From HGM13006 sp964527315 (GTDB lineage: Bacteria > Bacillota > Clostridia > Oscillospirales > Oscillospiraceae), in NCBI GenBank assembly GCA_964527315.1, contig CAZGOQ010000012.1, positions 1-32,280 on the forward strand: a DNA stretch of 32,280 nucleotides, read 5' to 3'. The notes beneath the pieces were generated by a model. The model saw nothing but the letters and a program-made list of their open reading frames with translations, had not been told where the DNA came from and made no database searches. Shown piece after piece: positions 8,801 through 17,003 of the stretch; the first letter of the stretch is position 1, and each line of letters starts with the position of its first letter. Position numbers and translations under genes: made by a program.

Positions 8801-9422
8801 GCTCCTTCAAGGGCGTGACCTGCAATTCCAGTTCGGAAATTTTGTCGTTGATCCGAAGGAGATTATCCTGGGTCTGCTGAAGCTTTCGCTCTGTTTCCTC
8901 TTTCCGATGGCGATATTTGGAGATGCCGGCGGCTTCTTCAAATATCTCCCGCCGGTCTGTGGATTTTGCCGACAGGATCTCGTCAATCCTGCCCTGTCCG
9001 ATATTGCAATAGCCTTCTCTCCCAAGGCCCGTGTCCATAAACAGTTCGTTGATATCTTTGAGTCTGGCGGACTGCCGGTTGATATAGTATTCACTGTCTC
9101 CCGATCGGTAATAGCGGCGGGTGACCATAATCTCTGGGGCCTCCATATCGAAAATATGCTCTGCGTTGTCCAGCACCAGCGACACTTCCGCAAAGCCCAC
9201 CTGAGGGCGCTTCATCGTTCCGCCAAAGATGACGTCCTCCATTTTGCCGCCCCGCAGCGCCTTGGTGCTCATTTCTCCCATAACCCATCGGATGGCATCG
9301 GAAATATTGGATTTGCCACTGCCGTTGGGTCCTACGATGGCAGTAATGTCACTGTCGAAGGTCATTACGGTCTTATCCGGAAAACTTTTAAAGCCCTGAA
9401 TTTCAATCGCTTTTAAATACAC
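5853..9422 (-). CDS. smc: Chromosome segregation SMC ATPase
   Basis: 1189-residue condensin ATPase that compacts and segregates DNA together with ScpA and ScpB (not in this window). Walker A GPNGSGKSN lies at 31-39; two long Glu/Arg/Gln-rich coiled coils flank a hinge domain around 510-680 that contains the glycine-rich GGSMTGG; the C-terminal head has the signature LSGGEKAF and Walker B MLDEIDAALDD. The start chosen is GTG at 9422, because GAGG lies 7 bases upstream and the product then begins at the family's usual YLKxIEIQGFKSF. The frame extends upstream to 9533 but those 37 residues cross the promoter and are not conserved-looking. First gene of a unit transcribed from the promoter at 9484-9512. 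Confidence 0.97.
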   Translation of the reverse strand: MYLKAIEIQGFKSFPDKTVMTFDSDITAIVGPNGSGKSNISDAIRWVMGEMSTKALRGGKMEDVIFGGTMKRPQVGFAEVSLVLDNAEHIFDMEAPEIMVTRRYYRSGDSEYYINRQSARLKDINELFMDTGLGREGYCNIGQGRIDEILSAKSTDRREIFEEAAGISKYRHRKEETERKLQQTQDNLLRINDKISELELQVTPLKEQAEKAKKYLVYRDELRGLEVTVWLSQMEKLSETAKKTEADFQEAKQILEQGKADLEALYQKAETLSQGLREMDMEAEKLRGEISELETRAAENRSEDAVLEARFLGNTENIERLRNELTDQESRNGDLAGQIEARMQRIEEIARERETHNTVIGQKETLLQTCQREADERERERNRLTEERGRLLTLAAELRSSISANQQSEKNILDRKAQVEETYRQAEEKRAAAEQETAENVAKLEEAQGAVESLKNAISGYELRAQGRIKKRESLQQTVSDLKIQLDTMDSRIHMYKEMERDYEGYSKATRIVMQEADRGNLKHIHGPVSGLIRTEDAYTLAVETALGVSAGSVVVDAEQDGKAAIQLLKRRDGGRATFLPLDIIRGRRLQENGLDRQKGFVGLASDLVTCDSTYRDVIENLLGRTVVAEHMDAAIGIANRHSHRFRIVTLDGQVLNAGGSMTGGSAAHSSGVLTRANELSRLQKQRQETEAKWSAANEQLQGAAMAAAQAEAEIADAQNRLREAEDQALRLMQQRESDNVLLSTLSGAITAAEKELEIVDGLLSGGESERESLSKKAQACQTSAEALECRITEEEQTQAALELQISTLTEELTEIRVKTSALDAEAESARQSREELETLREALSGDKAQRESLIAEYESENQSILAQREQRDQTLRRLQERLGQKKEQLQTLGQRRLALEGKKTRAEKEAQQKNKDLMDMERESARLEQKKVTTEMEEKQILDKLWENYELTSTTARDVKVEIESTVAAQKRIGDLRRKMSALGHPNIGAIEEYDRVNERYQYLTEQRDDVESSRTELLKIVQDITGEMTGIFVEEFRKINENFGKTFTEMFGGGKASLQLEDENDVLSCGIEIKVQPPGKQVKTIMLLSGGEKAFVAIALYFAIMKVRPTPFCMLDEIDAALDDRNVTRFATYLRNLSGRTQFIVITHRRGTMEAADVLYGVTMQEQGVSKVLSVDLNQVVKELNIT

Positions 9423-9483
9423 AATGCTACCTCTCGAATGCCCTTGCCGGAAGCCCCGCCAAAAGCATATTTTTTGAATATGT

Positions 9484-9512
9484 ATTATAACAAAAAAAAT
9501 CGGTACTTTCAA
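9484..9512 (-). promoter_or_regulatory. Sigma-A promoter for the smc-ftsY-rph operon
   Basis: On the minus strand, -35 TTGAAA (9507-9512) and -10 TATAAT (9484-9489) are separated by exactly 17 bases, including an eight-T tract. It lies about 60 bases upstream of the smc GTG and just beyond the rnc terminator, so it should start the smc-to-leuS unit. Matches the consensus at 11 of 12 positions. Confidence 0.88.
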
Positions 9513-9533
9513 GATTTTTTCCGGCTTTGACAC

Positions 9534-9569
9534 AAAAGGACGCGCCGGGGCATTCCTCCCAGCGCATCC
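9534..9569 (-). terminator. Intrinsic terminator after rnc
   Basis: Minus-strand hairpin with 12-base arms 9558-9569 and 9538-9549 (two G-U wobbles), 8-base loop, followed by TTTTGTGT. It begins a few bases after the RNase III stop codon and separates the topA-rnc unit from the smc promoter. The U-tract is short, so some readthrough is likely. Confidence 0.75.
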
Positions 9570-9575
9570 TGTCTC

Positions 9576-10262
9576 TTATTCTCCCGGGTACAGCTTTTTA
9601 ATGGCCGCCTTCGCAGCGGCCTGTTCCGCCCGCTTTTTGCTGCTGCCACTGCCAGCGCCTACCGTCTCGCCGTCAACAGACACCGACACCTGAAAACTCT
9701 TATCGTGATCCGGTCCGCTCTCTCCTACCAGTTCGTAAGCGATCGTTCGGCCCGGACGGCGCTGCACCATCTCCTGCAGCCGGGTCTTATAGTCATCGTT
9801 ACCCATCAGCCGGCCCGCTTTGCTCAGGATCAGCCGATGGATGATCTCTCTCGGCACTTCCATGCCTCCATCCAGATAGCTGGCCGCCAGCACCGCTTCC
9901 ACCGCATCCGCCAGCATCGAAGGCCGGTGGCTGCCGCCGCCATGGCTCTCTCCGTGCCCCAGCAGCAGAAATTTCCCCAAGTCCAGTTCCGCTGCAACCT
10001 CGGCCAGACTTTTTTCACAGACCAGTTCCGCCCGCAGCTTTGTCAATTCCCCTTCGGGCTTGTCCGGATGGCTCCGATACAAGTGTTCGGCCACCACCAG
10101 GCCCAAGATCGCATCACCCAGAAATTCCAGCCGCTCATTGCTGGCAGCACCCTCCATTCGATGCTCGTTGGCATAGGAACTGTGGGTCAGCGCGTTTTGC
10201 AGCAGCTTTTTATTCTGAAACGTATAGCCAAGGCTTGTTTCAAATTCTGACAGCATGAACAT
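9576..10262 (-). CDS. rnc: Ribonuclease III
   Basis: 228-residue double-strand-specific endoribonuclease that processes rRNA precursors and structured mRNAs. The catalytic domain shows the diagnostic NERLEFLGDAILGLVVAE near 42-59 and, further on, SMLADAVEAVLAASYLDGG with the second metal-binding acidic residues. The C-terminal ~75 residues form a dsRNA-binding domain (DYKTRLQEMVQ, AGSGSSKKRAEQAAAKAAI). Two starts are possible: ATG 10262 and ATG 10256, preceded by AAGGGAAG; spacing slightly favours the inner one and the difference is two residues. It follows plsX directly; the acpP gene often found between them is missing. Last gene before the terminator at 9534-9569. Confidence 0.96.
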   Translation of the reverse strand: MFMLSEFETSLGYTFQNKKLLQNALTHSSYANEHRMEGAASNERLEFLGDAILGLVVAEHLYRSHPDKPEGELTKLRAELVCEKSLAEVAAELDLGKFLLLGHGESHGGGSHRPSMLADAVEAVLAASYLDGGMEVPREIIHRLILSKAGRLMGNDDYKTRLQEMVQRRPGRTIAYELVGESGPDHDKSFQVSVSVDGETVGAGSGSSKKRAEQAAAKAAIKKLYPGE

Positions 10263-10292
10263 TCTTCCCTTCTTATATTTGAGACTGCTGCC

Positions 10293-11315
10293 TCATGCCT
10301 TATGCGCTTTCATTTTATCTATGTTGTCCGCAATGGCCTGACATACGCCGTTTTCCGCGCAGATCTTCGCTTGACGGATGGCATTCTGTATGGCATAGGC
10401 GTCCGACGAGCCATGGGCCTTAATGACCGGCTTGCTGATCCCCAGGAATATAGAACCGCCCACCTCTCTGGAATCCAGCAGCTTTTTAAACTCATTCACC
10501 CCGCGCTTGCAGAGGAGATAGCCCAGTTTTGTTCCAACGGAGCGCCCAAACATTCCCTTGAGCTGATGAGCCATAAACGCCGCCGTCCCTTCGACGCTCT
10601 TGAGCAGGACATTCCCGCTGAATCCATCGCAAACCACGACATCCGCTGCCCCAAGGGGCACATCCCTGGCCTCTACGTTCCCGACAAAATTCAGATCGCC
10701 CGCTTCTCCGGCAGCTTTCAGAAGGCCGTAGGCCTCCCTCTGCAATTCCCGGCCTTTGGTTGCCTCCGCGCCATTGTTGAGCAGACCCACTCTCGGGTTC
10801 CGGATATCCAGATATCTTTTGGCATAAAAGCTGCCCATATAGGCAAATTGCAGCAGATATTCCGGCGTACATTCATTATTCGCACCGGCATCCAAAATAA
10901 CGCATTTCCCCTGCTCTGTGGGACACACCGGAGATACGGCCGCCCGCTTAATACCTTTGATTCGTTTGGCCACCAGCGTTGCCACCGTCAAAAGGGCACC
11001 GGTATTTCCTGCAGAGACAAACGCGTCGCCCTGGCCCTCGCTGAGCAGCCTGGCTCCTACCACCATAGAGGAATCCTTTCCCGAATGGAGCACCGTCGTT
11101 GGATTGTCGCACATCTCCACCACCTGAGAGGCAAAGGCCACCTCTACGCCGGAAGGAAGCGTGTCAATGCCTTCTTCCTTCAAGCATTCTAAAATCCGTT
11201 CACTCTGACCTACCAGTAAAATCTCCACATCATAGGCCTTCGCCGCGTCAATGGCGCCCATGACCGGAGCCTTTGGGGCATGATCTCCGCCCATGGCGTC
11301 CACAATAATCTTCAT
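10293..11315 (-). CDS. plsX: Phosphate acyltransferase PlsX
   Basis: 340-residue peripheral membrane enzyme that converts acyl-ACP and phosphate to acyl-phosphate, the donor for PlsY in phosphatidic acid synthesis. Opens with the family hallmark KIIVDAMGGDHAPK; other conserved blocks are SMVVGARLLSEGQGDAFVSAGNTGA near 80-105, VILDAGANNECTPE, GLLNNGAEATKG and VCDGFSGNVLLKS. Normal length. The ATG overlaps the trmFO stop by 4 bases and rnc follows after 30 bases. In many Firmicutes fabD, fabG or acpP follow plsX; none is present here. Confidence 0.97.
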   Translation of the reverse strand: MKIIVDAMGGDHAPKAPVMGAIDAAKAYDVEILLVGQSERILECLKEEGIDTLPSGVEVAFASQVVEMCDNPTTVLHSGKDSSMVVGARLLSEGQGDAFVSAGNTGALLTVATLVAKRIKGIKRAAVSPVCPTEQGKCVILDAGANNECTPEYLLQFAYMGSFYAKRYLDIRNPRVGLLNNGAEATKGRELQREAYGLLKAAGEAGDLNFVGNVEARDVPLGAADVVVCDGFSGNVLLKSVEGTAAFMAHQLKGMFGRSVGTKLGYLLCKRGVNEFKKLLDSREVGGSIFLGISKPVIKAHGSSDAYAIQNAIRQAKICAENGVCQAIADNIDKMKAHKA

Positions 11316-12649
11316 ACGCTGTTCCTTTCTCCGCCGCGCTTGAGCCGGGCGGCGATCTCGTCTATGGTACCCAGGGCTCTCCGGCTGACCTCCAAATAGC
11401 GGTCATGCTTTTTTCCCTTAAATTTATAATCCAGCTGGTCAATAATCCCAAAATTGACGTTCATGGGCTGAAACTTCACCACGCTCTGGTCGCTGATGTA
11501 TCCCGCCAGCGCACCGATCGCCGTGTGCGTTGGGAAGTCAATGGCTGCAAGGCCCCTGATGCTCCGTCCCATCTCTATGGCCGCAAGCATCCCGGATGCT
11601 GTGGACTCCACATAACCTTCCACCCCCGTCATCTGGCCCGCAAAAGCAATTTCCGGCGCTTTTCTGGCGCAGTAATGTGACGTGAGCAGCCGGGGCGAAT
11701 CCAGATAGGTGTTGCGATGCATCACACCGTAACGGAGATATTCTGCATTTTTCAATGCCGGGATCATGGAAAAAACCCGCTTCTGCTCCGGCCACTTCAA
11801 ATGGGTCTGAAAGCCTACGATGTTGTATACGCTGCCGGACTTATTATCCTTTCGCAGCTGCACCACCGCATAGGGTTCCTTCCCGGTTTTCGGATTCCTA
11901 AGTCCCACAGGCTTTAAAGGGCCAAAGCGAAGCGTGTCAATGCCCCGCCGGGCCATAACCTCCACCGGCATACACCCCTCAAAAACATTTTTGTCCTCAA
12001 AACCATGTACCTCTGCCTCCTGGGCTCCAGCCAACTCCCGGACAAAATCGAAATATTCCTGCTGATTCATAGCACAGTTGACATAATCCGCCGTCCCTTT
12101 GTCATAACGGGACGCAAACCAGCATTTGTCCATATCCAGAGATTCAAAACTCACCAGCGGCGCCGCTGCATCATAGAAGTTTAGTCCCTCTGCACCGCCG
12201 AAAAACGCCCGGATCGCTTCGGCCATAGGGTCGGACGTCAGCGGACCCGTGGCTATAATCGCCGGTCCCTCCGGAAGCGCCGTCAATTCCTGATGGACGA
12301 TCTCAATATTTTCATTGCCCTCCAGCGCATCGGTGATAGTCTGGGCAAAAGCCACCCGGTCCACCGCCAGCGCGCCGCCGGCTTCCACCCGATTCTCCTG
12401 GGCGCTTTTCAAAATCAAGCTGTCCAGACGCCGAAGTTCCTCCTTCAGAAGTCCGATGGCATTGGCCAGCGAATTCCCTCGCAAGGAGTTGGAACAAACC
12501 AGTTCTCCAAACAGCGGCGAATGATGGGCCGGGGTCATTTTTCCCGGTTTCATTTCTACCAGTCGAACTTTTAGCCCCATCCGAGCCAGCTGCCAGGCCG
12601 CTTCACTGCCTGCCAGGCCTGCGCCCACTACCGTAACGTCATGGCTCAT
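11312..12649 (-). CDS. trmFO: Folate/FAD-dependent tRNA (uracil-54-C5)-methyltransferase TrmFO
   Basis: 445-residue flavoprotein that makes ribothymidine-54 in the tRNA T-loop using methylenetetrahydrofolate and reduced FAD, the Gram-positive alternative to TrmA. The N-terminal FAD-binding GAGLAGSEAAWQLA lies at 9-22; the conserved FGELVCSNSLRG contains Cys52, matching a conserved active-site region cysteine. Further hallmarks are CMPVEVMARRGIDTLRFGP, the PYAVVQLRKD segment and GYVESTASGMLAA near the C-terminal FAD contact. Full length. It overlaps the topA end by 11 bases and plsX by 4, so translation is probably coupled; topA-trmFO adjacency is classic in Firmicutes. Confidence 0.97.
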   Translation of the reverse strand: MSHDVTVVGAGLAGSEAAWQLARMGLKVRLVEMKPGKMTPAHHSPLFGELVCSNSLRGNSLANAIGLLKEELRRLDSLILKSAQENRVEAGGALAVDRVAFAQTITDALEGNENIEIVHQELTALPEGPAIIATGPLTSDPMAEAIRAFFGGAEGLNFYDAAAPLVSFESLDMDKCWFASRYDKGTADYVNCAMNQQEYFDFVRELAGAQEAEVHGFEDKNVFEGCMPVEVMARRGIDTLRFGPLKPVGLRNPKTGKEPYAVVQLRKDNKSGSVYNIVGFQTHLKWPEQKRVFSMIPALKNAEYLRYGVMHRNTYLDSPRLLTSHYCARKAPEIAFAGQMTGVEGYVESTASGMLAAIEMGRSIRGLAAIDFPTHTAIGALAGYISDQSVVKFQPMNVNFGIIDQLDYKFKGKKHDRYLEVSRRALGTIDEIAARLKRGGERNSV

Positions 12650-14930
12650 TTGCCTTTGCCTCCGCTTTTTTCGTGGTCTTTTTGGCTGTCGCCGTCTTTT
12701 TCACAGTTGTCTCTGCGGTTTTCTTTGCCGCCGCAGTTTTCGTTGCCTTTTTCGCAGTGCTGGTTCTTTTTGTCTTTGTCTCTGCAGCTTTCTCCACACC
12801 TTCTGCTGTTTTGGTTTTCTTCTTCTGGTATCCGCCCCGCAGTTCCTCCGGCGTAAAATTCTCGCACTTCTCATTGATGCAGAAAGTCTTTTTCTGACCC
12901 TTTCCGGCTTTTTTGAACATGGTCTGTCCGCAGTAAGGGCAATTCTCCTCGGTGGGCGCTTCCCAGGACATAAAGCCACACTCTTTGCCCTTTGCGCAGG
13001 CATAATAGGTATAGCCCCGCTGGCTCTTTCGTTTCAGCATCCCTGCGCCGCACTTGGGGCACCGGCCCGGCATACGCTCTGCCAGCGGCCTTGTATTTTT
13101 GCACTCGGGGTAACCAGAGCAGGCCATAAACCGCCCGAACCGGCCGATCTTAATGACCATCTTTCTGCCGCAGAGTTCGCAGACCTCGTCGGTTTCCTCA
13201 TCGGGCACCTTGAGCCGGGTATCCTTCAAGGCTTCCTCCGCTTCCTCCATCTCCCGATGGAAGTCCCGATAAAAGTCGCGCAATACGTCTTTCCAATAGA
13301 CCTTGCCCGCTTCGACTTCATCCAGCCGTTCCTCCATCTGGGCTGTAAAGGTCACGTCGATGACGTCGGTAAACCGCTCCTTCATCAGGCCGGTGACCAC
13401 CTCGCCCAGCGGCGTGGGGCTTAGCCGTTTCTCCTCTTTGATGACATATTCCCGATCCAGGATGGTCGAAACCGTGGAAGCATAGGTACTGGGCCGTCCA
13501 ACTCCCTTTTCCTCCATGGCTTTTACAAGCGTGGCCTCGGTATACCGGGGTGGCGGCTGGGTAAAATGCTGTTGTTTTTCCTGCCCGGCAAGCCGCAAGA
13601 GTTCTCCTTCCTGAAGATCGGGCAGCGGCGTCTGCTTTTCCTCGGTTTCGTCGTCCCTGCTCTCCTCATAAACCGCCAAAAAGCCAGGGAATTTGACACT
13701 CTGATGGCTGGCTCGGAAGATATGCCCCGCAGAGACCGCGTCGATGGACAGCGCGTCATAGACTGCGTTGGACATCTGGCTGGCCACAAACCGGCTCCAT
13801 ATCAGCCGGTACAACTTATATTGATCGGTAGTCAAGCTGCTCTTGATGGAATCCGGATCCAGTTTCACGTTGCTGGGCCGGATGGCTTCATGGGCATCCT
13901 GCGCGGCGCTTTTGGTCTTATAGCGGCGTGGCCCTTCTCTGTAATAATCCGCGCCATAGCGGGTCTTGATAAAGCCACCCGCCGCGCTGAGGGCTTCATC
14001 AGAAAGCCGCAGGGAATCGGTACGCATATAGGTAATCAGGCCCACTGTACCCGCACCGGTTACGTCAACACCCTCATAGAGTTGCTGGGCAATGGCCATG
14101 GTACGCCGGGGCGTCATGGAGAACTTTCTGGAGGCCTCCTGCTGCAAGGTAGATGTGATAAAAGGCGGCGCCGGAGTACGTTTTTTCTCCGAACGCTTGA
14201 CCGCTGACACGGTAAAAGGCACGTTTGCCACATCTTGCAGGATCGCATTGACCTCCTTCTCGCTGTGCAGTTCCCGTTTTTTATCCTCGCCGTGATAGTG
14301 CGCCGTGAATTTACCGGGGCTGGAAACCCGTTCCAAATCCACGTCGATGCTCCAATATTCCTCGGGTTGGAACGCGCGGATTTCTTCCTCCCGATCTACC
14401 ACCATCCGGGTTGCCACAGACTGAACTCGTCCGGCGGAAAGTCCTCTCCGGATCTTTTTCCACAGTAGCGGCGACAGCTGATAGCCAACAATGCGGTCCA
14501 GAATCCGCCGGGCCTGCTGCGCATCCACCAGATCCTGATCAATGGCCCGGGGCTGCCGGATGCTGCTGCCGACTACACTTTTGGTGATTTCATTAAAGGT
14601 GACCCGGCACACCTGTTCCTTCGGCAACTCCAGCAGATACTGAAGATGCCAGGAGATTGCCTCCCCTTCGCGGTCAGGGTCTGTTGCAAGATAGACCTTT
14701 TTGCAGTCCTTTGCCGCTTTTTTCAGATCCGCGATCACTGCTTCTTTTCCCTTCATGGGCATATACTGAGGTTCAAAATCATTTTCTATGTCAATGCCCA
14801 TTTTGCTTTTCGGCAAATCCCGCAGATGCCCCATGCAGGCTTTGACCTCATAGTCCGGGCCAAGATATTTTCCGATGGTCTTTGCCTTTGCCGGTGATTC
14901 TACAATGACCAGATTGGGTGCTTTAGCCAT
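12639..14930 (-). CDS. topA: DNA topoisomerase I (type IA)
   Basis: 763-residue enzyme that relaxes negative supercoils through a 5'-phosphotyrosine intermediate. The TOPRIM domain shows VIVESPAKAKTI at 8-19 and DPDREGEA at 84-91; the nucleophile is Tyr301 in GLITYMRTDS. The C-terminal region carries three Cys4-type zinc ribbons (starting at CELCGRK, CPKCGAG and CPYCGQT, residues ~585-700) that bind single-stranded DNA. The last ~50 residues are a low-complexity Lys/Ala/Thr tail rich in TAKK and KKTA repeats, resembling a histone H1 tail and probably raising DNA affinity. A GGAGG lies 7 bases before the ATG. It follows dprA by 37 bases and overlaps trmFO. Confidence 0.97.
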   Translation of the reverse strand: MAKAPNLVIVESPAKAKTIGKYLGPDYEVKACMGHLRDLPKSKMGIDIENDFEPQYMPMKGKEAVIADLKKAAKDCKKVYLATDPDREGEAISWHLQYLLELPKEQVCRVTFNEITKSVVGSSIRQPRAIDQDLVDAQQARRILDRIVGYQLSPLLWKKIRRGLSAGRVQSVATRMVVDREEEIRAFQPEEYWSIDVDLERVSSPGKFTAHYHGEDKKRELHSEKEVNAILQDVANVPFTVSAVKRSEKKRTPAPPFITSTLQQEASRKFSMTPRRTMAIAQQLYEGVDVTGAGTVGLITYMRTDSLRLSDEALSAAGGFIKTRYGADYYREGPRRYKTKSAAQDAHEAIRPSNVKLDPDSIKSSLTTDQYKLYRLIWSRFVASQMSNAVYDALSIDAVSAGHIFRASHQSVKFPGFLAVYEESRDDETEEKQTPLPDLQEGELLRLAGQEKQQHFTQPPPRYTEATLVKAMEEKGVGRPSTYASTVSTILDREYVIKEEKRLSPTPLGEVVTGLMKERFTDVIDVTFTAQMEERLDEVEAGKVYWKDVLRDFYRDFHREMEEAEEALKDTRLKVPDEETDEVCELCGRKMVIKIGRFGRFMACSGYPECKNTRPLAERMPGRCPKCGAGMLKRKSQRGYTYYACAKGKECGFMSWEAPTEENCPYCGQTMFKKAGKGQKKTFCINEKCENFTPEELRGGYQKKKTKTAEGVEKAAETKTKRTSTAKKATKTAAAKKTAETTVKKTATAKKTTKKAEAKANEP

Positions 14931-14967
14931 TCTATTTCCTCCGATGCCATGTAATCATAATTTTGCG

Positions 14968-16233
14968 CTATTGAATTTTGAGTGAGAAGTGTTTGCCGGG
15001 CTCCTGGATCACAAACCCCTTGATTTCCAGCAGCGTCAGGGCGGAGAGTACTCTGGCCGGCGATAACGCGGTTTCCTCAATGATGTCGTCCACATGCCGC
15101 CGTCCCTGATTAAGTGCCGCCGCAATGGTTCGCTCGTCCTGCGTCAACTGATTTTGTATCCCGTTTAGGTCAATATAATTCCGATTTTCCTGCTTGTCAA
15201 TTCTATTTTGGCTTTTCCGGAAAGTTTTTTTCTCCCCCTGTGCTCCTTCCACTGTCTCCTTTGAAGACCGGGAGACCGCTGGACGCGTGGCGGAGGAAGC
15301 CGCTCTGGTTCCCTGCTGTACCGGCTTCAAAGCCGGTGTGTTAATCGGATGCAGTCCGGAAAACCGTGCCGTATATTCCCGCAAAATGTCCCAGCCGCAG
15401 GTCACAAGGGCCGCGCCATCCTGAATCAGCGCGTTGCTGCCTTCGCAGGCGGGGAGGCCAATATTGCCCGGAACTGCGAAAACATCCCGTCCCTGTTCCA
15501 GCGCCAGTTCCGCCGTAATGAGACTTCCGCTCTGCTTCGCCGCTTCTATTACCAACACGCCGATACTCAATCCGCTCATGATGCGGTTTCTTCGCGGAAA
15601 GTTTTGCGCAAGCGGTTTTGTTCCTGGCACAAATTCGCTGATCAGACAGCCGCTATGTTCTACTTTTCCATAAAGCGCTCTTGCTTCGGATGGATACACA
15701 ATGTCTAATCCATTGCCCAGCACTGCAGCAACGCTGGCTCCCCGCTCCAGTGCGCCCTCCAACGCATAGGAATCAACCCCCTTGGCCGCGCCGGAGACTA
15801 CCGCCGCGCCGCAGGCGCCCAACTCCTCTCCCATCCGTCTTGCTGCGGAAAGGCCATAAGCGCTGGCCTTCCTGGCGCCGACAACTGTGATTGCCGGCAG
15901 TTCGTCGAAGGGCAGCAATGTTCCCCGGTAATAGAGTACCAGCGGAGGCGTATCAATATTCTTCAATCTTTGCGGATAGCGCGAGTCGCGGATCGTTAAG
16001 ATGGAAATGCCCAGTCTCTGGCAATCCTCCAAAACGCCCTCCGTCCGGCGAAGATCCTTGTATTCAAGCGCGTCTCTTTCCTTTGGAGACAAGCCGGAAA
16101 CCTCTGCCAGCGCAGTCCTGTCTGCGGAATACACCCGTTCCGGCGTTCCGAAACAGTCCAGCACACGCTGTTGCCCTCTCAGGCTCAGCCCTGGTAGCGT
16201 CGTCAGCCATATCCAGCCCTGTAGTTGTTCCAT
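14968..16233 (-). CDS. dprA: DNA-processing protein DprA (Smf)
   Basis: 421-residue protein that binds incoming single-stranded DNA and loads RecA during transformation; widely conserved even in species not known to be competent. A short helical N-terminal region is followed by the Rossmann-like DprA domain: YPQRLKNI..PP.VLYYRG, AITVVGARKASAYG, VVSGAAKGVDSYALEGAL, the NFPRRNRIMSGLS segment and SGSLITAELALEQGRDVFAVPG. A Ser/Lys-rich linker of about 50 residues leads to a C-terminal winged-helix domain (ALNQGRRHVDDIIEETALSP and onward). Start at 16233 is chosen because AAAGGAG lies 7 bases upstream; the frame extends to 16311 but would overlap the previous gene. It lies 15 bases after the methyltransferase gene. 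Confidence 0.95.
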   Translation of the reverse strand: MEQLQGWIWLTTLPGLSLRGQQRVLDCFGTPERVYSADRTALAEVSGLSPKERDALEYKDLRRTEGVLEDCQRLGISILTIRDSRYPQRLKNIDTPPLVLYYRGTLLPFDELPAITVVGARKASAYGLSAARRMGEELGACGAAVVSGAAKGVDSYALEGALERGASVAAVLGNGLDIVYPSEARALYGKVEHSGCLISEFVPGTKPLAQNFPRRNRIMSGLSIGVLVIEAAKQSGSLITAELALEQGRDVFAVPGNIGLPACEGSNALIQDGAALVTCGWDILREYTARFSGLHPINTPALKPVQQGTRAASSATRPAVSRSSKETVEGAQGEKKTFRKSQNRIDKQENRNYIDLNGIQNQLTQDERTIAAALNQGRRHVDDIIEETALSPARVLSALTLLEIKGFVIQEPGKHFSLKIQ

Positions 16234-16247
16234 AAACATTCTCCTTT

Positions 16248-17003
16248 TTAAAGCGGCGTCATCTGCCAAAGTATAATCGCTGCCGCCACAGCGGCGTTCA
16301 GCGACTCGCACCTGATATGCATGGGGATGATCAGCTGATCGTCAGTTTCCCGCAGCAAAGCCGCAGAAACACCCTGTCCTTCGCTTCCAATGATTACAGC
16401 CGCCTGTTTCAAATCATAGTTCCGCAGATCCTTTGCCTGCACGGAAAGCGTCGCCGCCAGCACCGGAATGCTTTTCTTACGGCATTGCTGCAAGAAGCAC
16501 GCCCCGGTCAGGATCGTGGGCGGCGTCCGGAAAATTGCTCCCATGGTGGCCCGCACTGTTTTCGGCCCATAGGGATCGCAGCACCCCTCCAGCAGAAAGA
16601 CCGGGACATCCATTGCGTCTGCGGTCCGCAGAATGGTACCCAGGTTGCCGGGGTCCTGAACGCCTTCCAGCGCCAGGCAGCCCGGACGCGGCGTTTGGCT
16701 GCTTTCCTCCGCAGTCTGAAAGAGGAAGAGCGCGCCCTCCGGGTTCTCCATTTGAGAGACCTCCTTCATCAGCTGGCGGGAGATCTGCACCTTCCGCACC
16801 TGCTCCGGCAATGGGGGACAGGAAACATCTTCCTGAAGGATCACCGTGTGGAGTCTGTCCGGCGCCCAGCGCAGGGCCTCCTTCAACAGCTTCACGCCGT
16901 CCCCTACGCACAGGCCTGTCTCTTTTCGAAATTTTTTGGAGGTTTGCAGCCGGACCGTCTTGACCAGAAGGGCGTTTTGCCGGCTGGTAATGGTTTCGAT
17001 CAT
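16248..17003 (-). CDS. TrmH/SpoU-family RNA 2'-O-methyltransferase
   Basis: 251-residue SPOUT methyltransferase acting on rRNA or tRNA ribose with S-adenosylmethionine. The N-terminal ~95 residues are the SpoU substrate-binding domain (SRQNALLVKTVRLQTSKKFR opening). The trefoil-knot catalytic domain shows motif 1 VQDPGNLGTILRTADA, motif 2 VIIGSEGQGVS and motif 3 SLNAAVAAAIILW, which form the cofactor knot and dimer surface. Family members of this shape include RlmB and TsnR-like enzymes, so the exact nucleotide target cannot be set from sequence. The ATG overlaps the ktrA stop by 4 bases and dprA follows after 15 bases. Confidence 0.92.
   Translation of the reverse strand: MIETITSRQNALLVKTVRLQTSKKFRKETGLCVGDGVKLLKEALRWAPDRLHTVILQEDVSCPPLPEQVRKVQISRQLMKEVSQMENPEGALFLFQTAEESSQTPRPGCLALEGVQDPGNLGTILRTADAMDVPVFLLEGCCDPYGPKTVRATMGAIFRTPPTILTGACFLQQCRKKSIPVLAATLSVQAKDLRNYDLKQAAVIIGSEGQGVSAALLRETDDQLIIPMHIRCESLNAAVAAAIILWQMTPL

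Noticed and set aside
8025..9416. Long plus-strand open frame (463 codons) opposite smc
   Set aside because: Antisense shadow of the SMC coiled-coil region; product is Phe/Leu/Arg-rich low-complexity sequence with no ribosome site or family match.
9423..9533. N-terminal extension of SMC from an ATG at 9533
   Set aside because: The stretch contains the sigma-A promoter and lacks conserved residues; GTG 9422 has a ribosome site and gives the standard family start.
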